Positions 8,259-15,660 of a stretch of 37,192 nt of DNA are shown in pieces. Below the pieces are notes generated by a model that searched no databases, was not told where the DNA came from, and was given only the letters and a program-made list of their open reading frames with translations. The stretch comes from Fictibacillus nanhaiensis (GTDB lineage Bacteria; Bacillota; Bacilli; Bacillales; Fictibacillaceae): the NCBI RefSeq assembly GCF_023715445.1, contig NZ_JAMBOD010000015.1, positions 1 through 37,192 of the forward strand. Direction: 5' to 3'. Within the stretch, counting starts at the first letter, position 1. Every line of letters begins with the position of its first letter. Position numbers and translations under genes: made by a program.

Positions 8259-9283
8259 TGGAATCTGCAATGAAGTTTGAGCTTCCACAAGAATTAAACG
8301 CAAAAGAACCACCTGAACGAAGAGGGATTCGCAGAGATTATGTGAAGATGATGGTTCTAAACAAAACTACAGGCAGCAGCGAACATACTCAATTTTATCG
8401 TCTTGACCAATTTTTGAAGAAAGGTGATCTCCTTGTACTGAATGCAAGCCGTACCGTGCCAGCGGTTTTAAAAAGTATGAGAGAATCGGATGGAGCGGAA
8501 GTAGAGGTAAGACTGGCTCACAGAAAAAATGAATCTGTCTGGGAAGCACTTCCGGTTAGCGGGAAATTAACCAAAGGCGACGTCATCCGCTTCTCTTCCG
8601 CTCTCACGGCAACAGTAATCGCACAGTCATCAGATTCGCCATTTGTCTTACTATCTTTTAACCTGTGCTGTTCATCTCTATATAACCAGATTTATAGTCT
8701 GGGAGAGCCTGTGAGGTATGAATATATTCAAGAACCTTGGAATCTTGATTATTATCAGACTGTATTTGCCACAATTCCTGGTTCTGTAGAGATGCCATCA
8801 GCAGGGCGTGCATTCAGCTGGGAACTGCTTTTTCGTCTGCAGAAAAAAGGTGTCCGAATCGCATATATTACCCTTCACACAGGGCTTAGCTACCTTCTGG
8901 ATGATAAGTGGCATAAAGGACCGGACAAAAACTTTGAAAACTATGAAGTTCCAAAAGAAACGGCAGAGTTGATCCGTGTAACCAAAAAAGCTGGCGGGAG
9001 GATAATAGCGGTAGGAACGACTGTCGTAAGAGCATTAGAAACGGTCGCACAGGAAAAAAGAGAAATCGAGGCTCATTCAGGCTGGACGAATTTATACATC
9101 ACAGAAGATACAAAACTAGAAATCTGTGATGGTTTGATAACCGGTATGCACGAACCGGAAGCAAGCCATCTGCAGCTGCTCTCCGCTTTTGTCGACAAAG
9201 GTAAGTTATATGAAGCCTATCAAGATGCCATTAAACAACGTTATTTATGGCACGAATTTGGCGATATGAATCTAATTATATAG
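8258..9283 (+). CDS. QueA-like S-adenosylmethionine:tRNA ribosyltransferase-isomerase paralogue
   Basis: A 341-residue protein with the QueA layout: FELPQELNAKEPPERRGIRRD at the start, GDLLVLNASRTVPA, the region YQTVFATIPGSVEMPSAGRAF (in true QueA, YQTVYA..PGSVAAPTAGLHF), GTTVVRALE and GLITGMHEPEASHLQLLSAF. QueA transfers a ribosyl unit from AdoMet onto tRNA in queuosine synthesis. Several normally invariant stretches are altered here (HVGAGTF becomes LHTGLSY; NFHLPKSTLLML becomes MHEPEASHLQLL). It also sits outside the usual ruvAB-queA-tgt locus. It is probably a diverged paralogue with another substrate. AAGGGAG precedes ATG 8258. Members of this side group are often annotated simply as queA. 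Confidence 0.85.
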   Translation: MESAMKFELPQELNAKEPPERRGIRRDYVKMMVLNKTTGSSEHTQFYRLDQFLKKGDLLVLNASRTVPAVLKSMRESDGAEVEVRLAHRKNESVWEALPVSGKLTKGDVIRFSSALTATVIAQSSDSPFVLLSFNLCCSSLYNQIYSLGEPVRYEYIQEPWNLDYYQTVFATIPGSVEMPSAGRAFSWELLFRLQKKGVRIAYITLHTGLSYLLDDKWHKGPDKNFENYEVPKETAELIRVTKKAGGRIIAVGTTVVRALETVAQEKREIEAHSGWTNLYITEDTKLEICDGLITGMHEPEASHLQLLSAFVDKGKLYEAYQDAIKQRYLWHEFGDMNLII

Positions 9284-9294
9284 GAGACACAAGC

Positions 9295-9639
9295 ATGCTT
9301 CATCACATTGGCATATACGTATCTGATATAAGAAGATCACGAACATTCTATGAAACAATCTTGCCCATTCAAACAAAAGAAGCTTTAATGTGGAACCAAA
9401 CAGAGCTCATATTTTTAAAAGGGGAAGGATTCATGCTGGAGCTGATACCTGACACGTTTACTAACTCTGAAACTACTCACATTGCTTTTGCCGTTGAAGA
9501 TGTGGATACAAAAATTAACGAGCTCAAACAAAATGGAATAACACCATCTGAGGGTCCTTATAATCTTGATAACGGCTGGTATACCGTTTTTTACGAAGGT
9601 CCAGATGGTGAGGAGATAGAATTTATTCAATCTGAATAA
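9295..9639 (+). CDS. VOC (glyoxalase/bleomycin-resistance fold) protein
   Basis: Small vicinal-oxygen-chelate protein, 115 residues, one domain: MLHHIGIYVSDIRRSRTFYE, then THIAFAVEDVD, then FYEGPDGEEIEFIQ. Metal ligands likely include His4, the His in THIAF and a C-terminal Glu. ATG 9295 follows AGGAGA by seven bases and is 11 bases after the QueA-like stop, so this is the third gene of the SDR-QueA-like-VOC operon. Substrate unknown. Its last 13 bases overlap the 3' end of a decayed gene on the other strand. Confidence 0.88.
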   Translation: MLHHIGIYVSDIRRSRTFYETILPIQTKEALMWNQTELIFLKGEGFMLELIPDTFTNSETTHIAFAVEDVDTKINELKQNGITPSEGPYNLDNGWYTVFYEGPDGEEIEFIQSE

Positions 9640-10062
9640 TTAGTATGATGGAAGACTTCCATTAAGAAAGCAGCCGCTGGCACATTTAACTCTTTGTAAG
9701 CTTTAAATAGTCGTGTTCGGGCATAAGGTACACTTTTGAACTCAACACGAATTTTCCATTCGCTGCAATAAACCAAAGCATAACGAGCTTCAGCGACTGA
9801 ATGGCATCCTAATGATCCAGGGTTCACAAAATGAGTTCTTTCACTTTTAAAATCATGAAGGATATGATGATGTCCAAAACCAATAAAGTCATTTTGTGCT
9901 TCATAAAAGCTTAAGTACTTCATTCGTGAAAGGACCAATTCCGATCTTATCACCTCCACAAATAAAGCGCTCTGCACCGTTCGAAGCAGCATCATCTATA
10001 ACAGCTCGTAAAGCATCTATATTACCGTGCACATCTGTAAAATAAGCAAACAACGGCTTCAA
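9627..10062 (-). pseudogene. Metallophosphoesterase remnant with internal deletion and frameshift
   Basis: Reading the minus strand from a TTG at 10062 (AAAGGTGGG upstream) gives a good N-terminus: LFAYFTDVHGNIDALRAVI, then CGGDKIGIGPFTNEVLK, matching the DxHGN and GD motifs of calcineurin-like phosphoesterases of the YfcE type. That frame stops at 'KLL*'. A different frame (9995 down to 9627) then supplies the family's C-terminus: NDFIGFGHHHILHDF, VNPGSLGCH. The middle, including the expected GNH motif (roughly 100 residues), is absent. The ORF in 9627-9995 alone begins inside the domain and is not a functional gene. Confidence 0.85.
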
Positions 10063-10145
10063 AATATTCCCACCTTTAGCATGTTATCGATTATTATAAA
10101 AGATGACAAATGATTTTTATACAGAAAACTTTAAACGGAGGAAAA

Positions 10146-10328
10146 ATGAGGAGAAAGAAAATAGCATTTGTTTTAGATATCTTTCTTTTCATTGCATCTT
10201 TGTTTAGTTTTATCTATACCGTATTTTATCAAGGCACTGGAATCAGCATTGTTTCTTTGGTCTTTATCCTTGTTTCATGCAGCAGTTTAATAAGGATTGT
10301 TCAAGAAATAAAAGAAGGATTTAAATAA
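10146..10328 (+). CDS. Small two-segment membrane protein, unknown
   Basis: A 60-residue protein: MRRKKIAF, two hydrophobic segments (about residues 8-24 and 31-49, separated by FYQGTG), then a charged tail QEIKEGFK. The start follows GGAGG by four bases. Basic residues precede TM1, predicting an N-in, C-in hairpin. No family is recognised. It lies 17 bases before the next gene and may be cotranscribed with it. Confidence 0.7.
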   Translation: MRRKKIAFVLDIFLFIASLFSFIYTVFYQGTGISIVSLVFILVSCSSLIRIVQEIKEGFK

Positions 10329-10345
10329 CCAAGGAGGACCTCAAT

Positions 10346-10852
10346 ATGCTCTATCACTTTTCAGAAGAAAATAACATTGAAATTTTCCATCCAAGAAGGC
10401 ATCAGAGCTTTCCTGACCGTCCCGCAATGGTTTGGGCGATTGATGAAGAACGATCACCTCTTTATCTATTGCCGCGAGAATGTCCTAGAATTGGGTTTTG
10501 GGCTGCTCCTGAAACAAATGAGTATGACCGTGAAAAGTACTTACATACAACTTCTGCAGACAAGATTATTGCTGTAGAAAGCGGCTGGCTCGAGAGACTG
10601 CAAAACACAAAGCTTTATCGATATTCGTTTTCTCTGGATCATTTTACAATGATGGACGAAGGTGCGGGCTACTTCGTATCGTATGAAACGGAGCAACCAC
10701 TAGAAATGGAGTCTGTTAGGCCACTGTTAGATGCATTGATTCAAAAAGGAGTGGAGCTTAGAATTATGCCTTCACTTCAGCCGCTTGCTGAAAAGCTTCC
10801 AAAGACCACATTGCACTACTCGATGATCAGAATGAAAAATGCAAAAAAATAG
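10346..10852 (+). CDS. Conserved hypothetical protein, DUF6886-like
   Basis: A 168-residue cytosolic protein beginning MLYHFSEENNIEIFHPR and containing VVWAIDEE-like and ECPRIGFW segments that I associate with the Bacillus DUF6886 family. Function is unknown. A conserved His/Trp/Cys-containing core resembles enzymes acting on small molecules, but no catalytic motif can be named. A good Shine-Dalgarno (AAGGAGG) precedes the ATG. Confidence 0.8.
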   Translation: MLYHFSEENNIEIFHPRRHQSFPDRPAMVWAIDEERSPLYLLPRECPRIGFWAAPETNEYDREKYLHTTSADKIIAVESGWLERLQNTKLYRYSFSLDHFTMMDEGAGYFVSYETEQPLEMESVRPLLDALIQKGVELRIMPSLQPLAEKLPKTTLHYSMIRMKNAKK

Positions 10853-10944
10853 CTATTGAACGGGGTGCGACACAATTTTAGCAGAATCTGCTGAAGTTTG
10901 TGGAGCTGGAGGGCTTTTTTGTTGTTCTGAAGTGTGGGGGACGA

Positions 10945-11060
10945 GGAATTTGAGTGGTCGGAATTTGTCGAGGATTGTAGACTCGTGGATAAACAGCTGA
11001 AATTTTTCGATTGAGGGCTAAAACTCGTGGATAAACTAGCCGAATTTCTGGATTGATGCC
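10945..11060 (+). repeat. 21-bp-period intergenic repeat, CTCGTGGAT family, array B
   Basis: Cores at 10987 (GGAT), 11008 (CGAT), 11029 (GGAT) and 11050 (GGAT) are spaced exactly 21 bases, with ACTCGTGGATAAA and TTTTTCGATTGAGGG style units as in array A (5902-6001). Upstream, GGAA/GGAT cores at 10945, 10960 and 10972 follow a looser spacing. The reverse frame again spells PRVLALN-like heptads; I do not call a protein. Confidence 0.75.
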
Positions 11061-11234
11061 GCTTTTTTTCTGAAATCGAACTCTTGGACAAGGCTTAATA
11101 CCCTGGCAGGTATCGTATGAAAACAGTTTCGGCACCTGAAACAGCACCTGATTTGAGCGTTTTACGATTGGTTGAACCTGACTTGCTTAGTTTTTTGTAG
11201 AATCGCCTCATTTTCCCCCTGAAAATTGAAATAT

Positions 11235-11440
11235 CCCTTCTAAAAATAACAGAAGGGACATCCACATCACGTTTAATTAATTAAAGGAGGCTGAAATGAA
11301 GATATACTATTTTGAGGAACTGACTTAGGATCTTCTGAAAACCGGTGGAAGGTCATCTCTTTTTCTTAGCCAGATCTGTTCTCGGTTTTCATCTAAAAAT
11401 ATCTCAGCTTTTTTAGCCGCTTCCGAACGGGGCTATTTTT
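11235..11440 (+). other. Structured plus-strand intergenic segment with a 10-codon ORF
   Basis: In order: a hairpin (CCCTTCT / AGAAGGG, 11235-11257); a strong ribosome site AAAGGAGG (11283-11290); an ATG at 11296 opening a 10-codon ORF (MKIYYFEELT) that stops with TAG at 11326-11328; a second long-range stem (GAAAACCG 11337-11344 with CGGTTTTC 11383-11390); and a TAGCC/GGCTA stem with T-run (11414-11440) that overlaps the 3' end of the convergent gene. It could be a leader remnant, a small RNA or a decayed small gene. Nothing follows it on the same strand, so attenuation of a downstream gene is unlikely. Confidence 0.4.
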
Positions 11441-13274
11441 GTTTTAAGAAGCGAAGCAGATCACCGTATATAATACGGTCAGACTGATCCAGTTCTTCTT
11501 TTGCTTTTTCCATAAAGGGTTCACATTTTAAAGGATCAATGGGTGCACCAAAAGGTTTGATATAACACGTTTCACTTGTATAAACGAAATCTTCGGTAAC
11601 AAAAGATCCATTTCGAAGAACAGTAAGCTCATTATGATCCTTTGAAAAAAGATCAGTTCCAAAATGAACATCATCTTTCGCTTCAATTCCAAGCAGGTGA
11701 AGCAGTGTAGGTTTTAGATCAATCTGTCCCCCTACAGTTTCAATCTCTTTTCCCTTTTTTCCTGGAATATGAATAAACAATGGTACGCGCTGAAGCTCAA
11801 CCTGATTATAGGCTGTAATGGATGCTTTTCCAAGAACATCAGCTATTGCTTCCTGATGACGTTCGGAGATACCGTAATGGTCTCCGTAAACGACTACAAC
11901 TGAATTCTCATACAATCCGGATTCCTTTAAATCATGGAAGAATTGCCGTAAAGCCTCATCTGCATAACGGACTGTTGTAAAATAGCGGCTCACTGTTCCA
12001 TCGTCCACCGGATATGGTTCGATCCATTGCTCTTCCTCATTAATCAAATAAGGATGGTGGTTCGTTAAAGTAATCATACGTGCGTAAAAAGGCTGCGGTA
12101 GATCTTTTAAATACGGTATGGATTGTTCAAAGAAAGGGATATCCTTCAATCCGTAATTTACCGTATTTTCGTCTGTGATCTTATAAAATTCTTCACTAAA
12201 AAATTGATCGTACCCTAATGTTTTATACATCACATCCCGGTTCCAGAAGCTTTTATTATTACCATGAAACACAGCAGAATAGTAGCCATTCGCTTTGAGG
12301 ATTTCTGGCATGGCGTTATATTCATTCAATGGATGCGTCTGAAACACGGCGCCCCTTGGCAGCGGGTATAGAGAATTGTCTACTAAGAACTCTGAGTCAG
12401 ATGTTTTGCCTTGTCCGGTTTGATGATAAAAATCAGTAAAATAATAGCTGGATTTTGCTAGGTCATTTAAGAAAGGTGTTACTTCCTCACCATTGATTTC
12501 ATAGTTCATAACAAAACTTTGGGTTGATTCAAGTGATATAACAATCAGGTTTTTTCCTTTGGCAATCCCATATAATTCAGGATTTTTGGCAGTATCTTTA
12601 TTTATCTTATGTAAAATTTCCTCTGCATCTATATTGCTTGCCAGTGCTTTCTGCATGGATGACTTAGATTGAAGCATGATGTCATAGAGATGATAATTAA
12701 AAGTACCCAAGCTCTTAACCAGAATTTCACGATCAAATGTCCGAGTTAACAGCTGTGGACGATTTATTTCGGCTAAAGTTAGGTGAACGGCTAAAATAGC
12801 TATTCCGAAGGCGAACAACTTTCTGCGTTCGATCGGTGTTATTGATAGATGTGGCTGCAAACCGGGCTTTTTTAATAGATAAGCCAAAAAAATAAGATCG
12901 GCAAAAAAGAGGATATCCGTTACATAAACCAGCTCATAAACACTATTGCCTATATCTCCGACGTTCTTTGTCTGAAAAAGTACAGGTATTGTGAGGAAAT
13001 CTGTGAAAAATCGATAGTAAACGACATTAGCATATAATATAAGACTATAAATAAACGACATCCATATAATGACTCGTCTTCTTTTGGGAGGCGAACTAAA
13101 GTAAGCTATACAAAAATAGATTACAAGGAAACTTAGCGGATTGAAAAATAATAAAATTTCTTGCAGGAAATGATCTATTGGCAGCGTAAAAGAAACTTTA
13201 GAAACAATATATGTTTTTATCCAAAGCAAAAAAATAGCCAGGAAGATTGCTGCGTGTTTTGTTTTAGCGGTCAT
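11433..13274 (-). CDS. Lipoteichoic-acid-synthase-family phosphoglycerol transferase
   Basis: A 613-residue membrane sulfatase-fold enzyme. Five N-terminal TM segments (about residues 8-165) precede an extracytoplasmic catalytic domain. Motifs: SLEST with Glu249 as metal ligand, GQGKTSDSEF with nucleophile Thr291, FHGNNKSFWNRD, and YGDHYG with the Asp-His metal ligands. An ALA-S sequence at 210-213 between the two parts fits the signal-peptidase cleavage known for LtaS. The family polymerises or primes glycerol-phosphate chains of lipoteichoic acid. B. subtilis has four paralogues (LtaS, YfnI, YqgS, YvgJ), and I cannot say which this matches. AGGAGGG lies nine bases before the ATG. A signal peptidase I gene lies 530 bases away on the other strand. 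Confidence 0.92.
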   Translation of the reverse strand: MTAKTKHAAIFLAIFLLWIKTYIVSKVSFTLPIDHFLQEILLFFNPLSFLVIYFCIAYFSSPPKRRRVIIWMSFIYSLILYANVVYYRFFTDFLTIPVLFQTKNVGDIGNSVYELVYVTDILFFADLIFLAYLLKKPGLQPHLSITPIERRKLFAFGIAILAVHLTLAEINRPQLLTRTFDREILVKSLGTFNYHLYDIMLQSKSSMQKALASNIDAEEILHKINKDTAKNPELYGIAKGKNLIVISLESTQSFVMNYEINGEEVTPFLNDLAKSSYYFTDFYHQTGQGKTSDSEFLVDNSLYPLPRGAVFQTHPLNEYNAMPEILKANGYYSAVFHGNNKSFWNRDVMYKTLGYDQFFSEEFYKITDENTVNYGLKDIPFFEQSIPYLKDLPQPFYARMITLTNHHPYLINEEEQWIEPYPVDDGTVSRYFTTVRYADEALRQFFHDLKESGLYENSVVVVYGDHYGISERHQEAIADVLGKASITAYNQVELQRVPLFIHIPGKKGKEIETVGGQIDLKPTLLHLLGIEAKDDVHFGTDLFSKDHNELTVLRNGSFVTEDFVYTSETCYIKPFGAPIDPLKCEPFMEKAKEELDQSDRIIYGDLLRFLKQK

Positions 13275-13398
13275 GTTAAAAAACCCTCCTGTGTAAAAAC
13301 GGAAATCTTTACCATTGTAGGCTATTTCACAAGAGATTAAAAGTGATAGAATGACCTTTTTTATTTTTTAATAGATTTGCCAAGGAGTTAATACCAAA

Positions 13399-13800
13399 AT
13401 GAGCACACCTCAAGGGCTTCATCACGTTGAAATTAATGTTCATAATCTTTCCCGGACAAAAGCATTTTATGGCTGGCTGATGGACGAGTTAGGTTATGAT
13501 GTTTTTCAGGAATGGGATAATGGAATAAGCTATAAAAACGGCTCTGCTTATCTTGTATTTACGCAGACAGAGGAAAATTACAAACAATTTTCTTTTCACC
13601 GGAAACACACTGGGCTTAATCATTTGGCCTTTTGGGCTAAATCACGTGCGCATGTGGAGCACCTTCGTGTACAATTAAATGTGAACAAAGTACCTTTTTT
13701 ATATAATGATCAATATCCCTTTGCTGGAGGCGAAGGACATTATGCTTTATTTTTCGAAGATCCAGACCGCATAAAAATTGAAATTGTGGCACCGAGGTGA
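13399..13800 (+). CDS. VOC (glyoxalase-fold) protein
   Basis: A 133-residue single-domain protein: LHHVEINVHNLSRTKAFYG, then GLNHLAFWAKSR, then FFEDPDRIKIEIVAPR. His9, the His in NHLAF and the Glu near IEIV are plausible metal ligands. AAGGAG precedes the ATG. It ends seven bases before the signal peptidase start, whose ribosome site overlaps this stop codon, so the two are cotranscribed. Substrate unknown. Confidence 0.88.
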   Translation: MSTPQGLHHVEINVHNLSRTKAFYGWLMDELGYDVFQEWDNGISYKNGSAYLVFTQTEENYKQFSFHRKHTGLNHLAFWAKSRAHVEHLRVQLNVNKVPFLYNDQYPFAGGEGHYALFFEDPDRIKIEIVAPR

Positions 13801-13807
13801 TGAAAAT

Positions 13808-14368
13808 ATGGTTGAACAGGAAAAAGAAACCGAACATCAGAAGAGTGAATGGGTGAGCTGGCTGAAAGCGATCGGTTTTGCACTTGTCTTTGTTTTTATT
13901 ACGAAGGCCTATTTCTTCGCGCCTTACATGGTTGAAGGTGCTTCCATGTCACCTACCCTTCATGATCAGGAAAAATTATATGTAAACAAGATCGTTTATG
14001 CTTTTTCTGAACCCCAAAAGGGGGATATCGTAATCATTAAAGGTGATGATAAACGGTACGTAAAACGGATTATTGGCGTAGAAGGGGACATCATTCAGAT
14101 GAAGAGTGATATTCTCTATGTTAATAACAAGAAAGTGAAAGAAGCTTATCTTCAAGAAAATAAATCAGAAGCTAAAAGCCTCGGAGTCTATTTAACAGAG
14201 GACTTCGGGCCGCTGAAAGTCCCTAAGGGTAAAGTTTTCGTGATGGGTGACAATAGATTGAACAGTATGGATTCCAGGAACGGACTAGGCTTAATTGAGA
14301 CAAAATCCATTGAGGGCCGTTCAGAAGTCGTGATCTATCCATTTTCTGAAATGCGTGCGACTCAATAA
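13808..14368 (+). CDS. Type I signal peptidase
   Basis: Serine-lysine signal peptidase of 186 residues that removes signal peptides from Sec/Tat-exported proteins at the outer membrane face. It has one N-terminal TM anchor (about 19-36), then the Ser motif EGASMSPTL with Ser46, the Lys motif RYVKRIIG with Lys86, and the GDNR...SMDSR box near residues 148-160. This is the single-TM SipS/T/U/V type. ATG 13808 is used because GAGGTG precedes it; an in-frame ATG at 13778 would lie inside the preceding gene. A terminator follows directly. Confidence 0.93.
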   Translation: MVEQEKETEHQKSEWVSWLKAIGFALVFVFITKAYFFAPYMVEGASMSPTLHDQEKLYVNKIVYAFSEPQKGDIVIIKGDDKRYVKRIIGVEGDIIQMKSDILYVNNKKVKEAYLQENKSEAKSLGVYLTEDFGPLKVPKGKVFVMGDNRLNSMDSRNGLGLIETKSIEGRSEVVIYPFSEMRATQ

Positions 14369-14370
14369 TA

Positions 14371-14395
14371 AAAGTGCAGCGATGCTGTGCTTTTT
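14371..14395 (+). terminator. Terminator of the signal peptidase operon
   Basis: AAAGTGCAGC and GCTGTGCTTT (two wobble pairs) with a GAT loop, then T-run. Confidence 0.8.
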
Positions 14396-14400
14396 CTTTT

Positions 14401-14711
14401 AGGCTGTTTTCGGTTGCTGTTGGAAGTGGTTGATTTCCGCTCCAGGATGCTCGCTTTCCGAGGGGCGTGCGGTGAGCCTCCTCGGCGCTTTGCGCCCTTA
14501 GGAGTCTCATAATCAAGGAAGCATGTGTGCTCCTGCGTCTGCAAGAAAACCCTATCGAAGAGGGCTTCCTCGTCGCATGCCTTGCGAGAAGTATTCTCAG
14601 GTGGCTGGCACGCTGATCCCGCAGGGGTCTCGCACCTTGCGCTCCAATCAACTTGTCAACGAAGGGTATCACAAAAAGAATCAAAAGCAACAATCTTTTA
14701 GAAAAGAGCCT
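14401..14711 (+). repeat. MITE-like dispersed element, copy 1 (long form)
   Basis: About 311 bp with imperfect terminal inverted repeats: AGGCTGTTTTC at 14401-14411 and GAAAAGAGCCT at 14701-14711. Both ends are flanked by TCTTTT (14395-14400 and 14712-14717), a possible 6-bp target duplication, although it is low complexity. The core runs from GTTGATTTCCGCTCCAGG (14429) to CGCTCCAATCAAC (ending 14652) and is rich in short GC palindromes. Two more copies lie at 24652 and 34404. It encodes no protein; ORFs crossing it are chance. Confidence 0.8.
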
Positions 14712-14737
14712 TCTTTTATAAAAAGGAGTGTTTAAGG

Positions 14738-15235
14738 ATGAATCGATGCAAATGGAGTGAAGAAAGCGAATTGCTGCAGCACTATCATGACAAGGAATGG
14801 GGTAAAAAGGCAGCAGGAAATAGTAAATTGTTTGAATGCCTCACATTAGAGCTATTTCAATCTGGGTTAAGCTGGAGAACCATCCTTCACAAAAGGGAAA
14901 ATTTCCGAAAAGCCTTTGCAGGGTTTGAGATTGAAAAAGTAAAGCAGTTTAAAGAAGAGGATATTGAAAGATTAGTAGCAGACGCAGGGATTGTGAGGCA
15001 CCGTAAGAAGATTGAAGCAACGATTGAAAATGCAAACAGAATAGATGAACTAGTGAAACAATACGGAAACTTTGATGCATTTTTAGATCAGCTGCCTGAG
15101 GAGAAACTGGAGAAGCAAAAAATGTTAAAGAAAACCTTTGTGCATGTCGGTTTAACAACGGCCGAAAGTTTTTTGGAGGCGACTGGAAGACTTCCTGCAT
15201 CCCATAGTGAGGAATGTTTCATGTCCAACAGCTAG
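14738..15235 (+). CDS. tag: DNA-3-methyladenine glycosylase I (Tag), short form
   Basis: Base-excision enzyme that removes 3-methyladenine. Residues match the Tag family: RCxW at 3-6 with Zn ligand Cys4, YHDKEWG with His17, LELFQSGLSWRTIL with Glu38, KRENFRKAF, and a C-terminal His/Cys pair (SHSEECF) completing the zinc snap. It has 165 residues against about 185-190 usually. The missing part lies between FDAFL and KMLKKTFVHVG, where most Tags have a segment before the KKRGFKFVG-like strand. The catalytic and zinc sites are kept, so it is probably active. GGAG is eight bases upstream, just outside the right end of the MITE-like element. Confidence 0.92.
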   Translation: MNRCKWSEESELLQHYHDKEWGKKAAGNSKLFECLTLELFQSGLSWRTILHKRENFRKAFAGFEIEKVKQFKEEDIERLVADAGIVRHRKKIEATIENANRIDELVKQYGNFDAFLDQLPEEKLEKQKMLKKTFVHVGLTTAESFLEATGRLPASHSEECFMSNS

Positions 15236-15294
15236 TCAATAAATGAGGGACATAATGTTTATTTCCTGCATAAGCTAAAGCGGGAGGTATCACT

Positions 15295-15630
15295 ATGCCT
15301 TATGTGATCTATATATCAACAGCAAGAAAAAGGCTTGCCCTCATGAAGGATGGCACAGTCATTAAACGTTATCCAATCGGGGTTGGGAAAATGCTTACAC
15401 CAACCCCGACAGGAACATATACCATCATCAACAAAGCGCCAAATCCAGGCGGACCTTTTGGGGTGATGTGGATGGGGCTATCAAGGCCGCATTACGGAAT
15501 ACATGGCACAGACAACCCTGCATCAATAGGGAAAAACGTATCAAAAGGATGCGTAAGAATGCACAACAGCCACGTAATGGAGCTTTCAAAGATTGTTCCA
15601 ATTGGGACGAAGGTGGTTATAAGTGCATGA
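15295..15630 (+). CDS. Minimal L,D-transpeptidase (YkuD domain)
   Basis: A 111-residue protein consisting of one YkuD domain: [29 protein letters not shown], and the catalytic stretch [14 protein letters not shown]...SKGCVRMHN, with the active Cys in SKGCVRM and the His before GTD. YkuD enzymes form 3-3 peptidoglycan cross-links. There is no signal peptide, membrane segment or LysM domain, so the route to the wall, or a spore or mother-cell role, is unclear. GGGAGG lies about eight bases before the ATG. It shares a bidirectional terminator with the pheromone-precursor gene. Confidence 0.9.
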   Translation: MPYVIYISTARKRLALMKDGTVIKRYPIGVGKMLTPTPTGTYTIINKAPNPGGPFGVMWMGLSRPHYGIHGTDNPASIGKNVSKGCVRMHNSHVMELSKIVPIGTKVVISA

Positions 15631-15632
15631 AA

Positions 15633-15658
15633 AAAAGCTCTCTATTTTGAGAGCTTTT
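15633..15658. terminator. Bidirectional terminator between convergent genes
   Basis: AAAAGCTCTC and GAGAGCTTTT form a 10-bp stem. There are T-runs on both strands: TTTT after it on plus and TTTTTTT on minus. It serves the L,D-transpeptidase gene (plus) and the peptide-precursor gene (minus). Confidence 0.88.
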
Positions 15659-15660
15659 AG

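Noticed and set aside
10878-11147. Minus-strand ORF with PRVLALN-like repeats
   Set aside because: Same reason: translation of the intergenic 21-bp repeat, with no ribosome site.
14362-14735. Several overlapping ORFs between the signal peptidase and tag genes
   Set aside because: They lie within the MITE-like element. Similar frames recur at copy 2 (24558-24871) and follow the repeat, not a gene.
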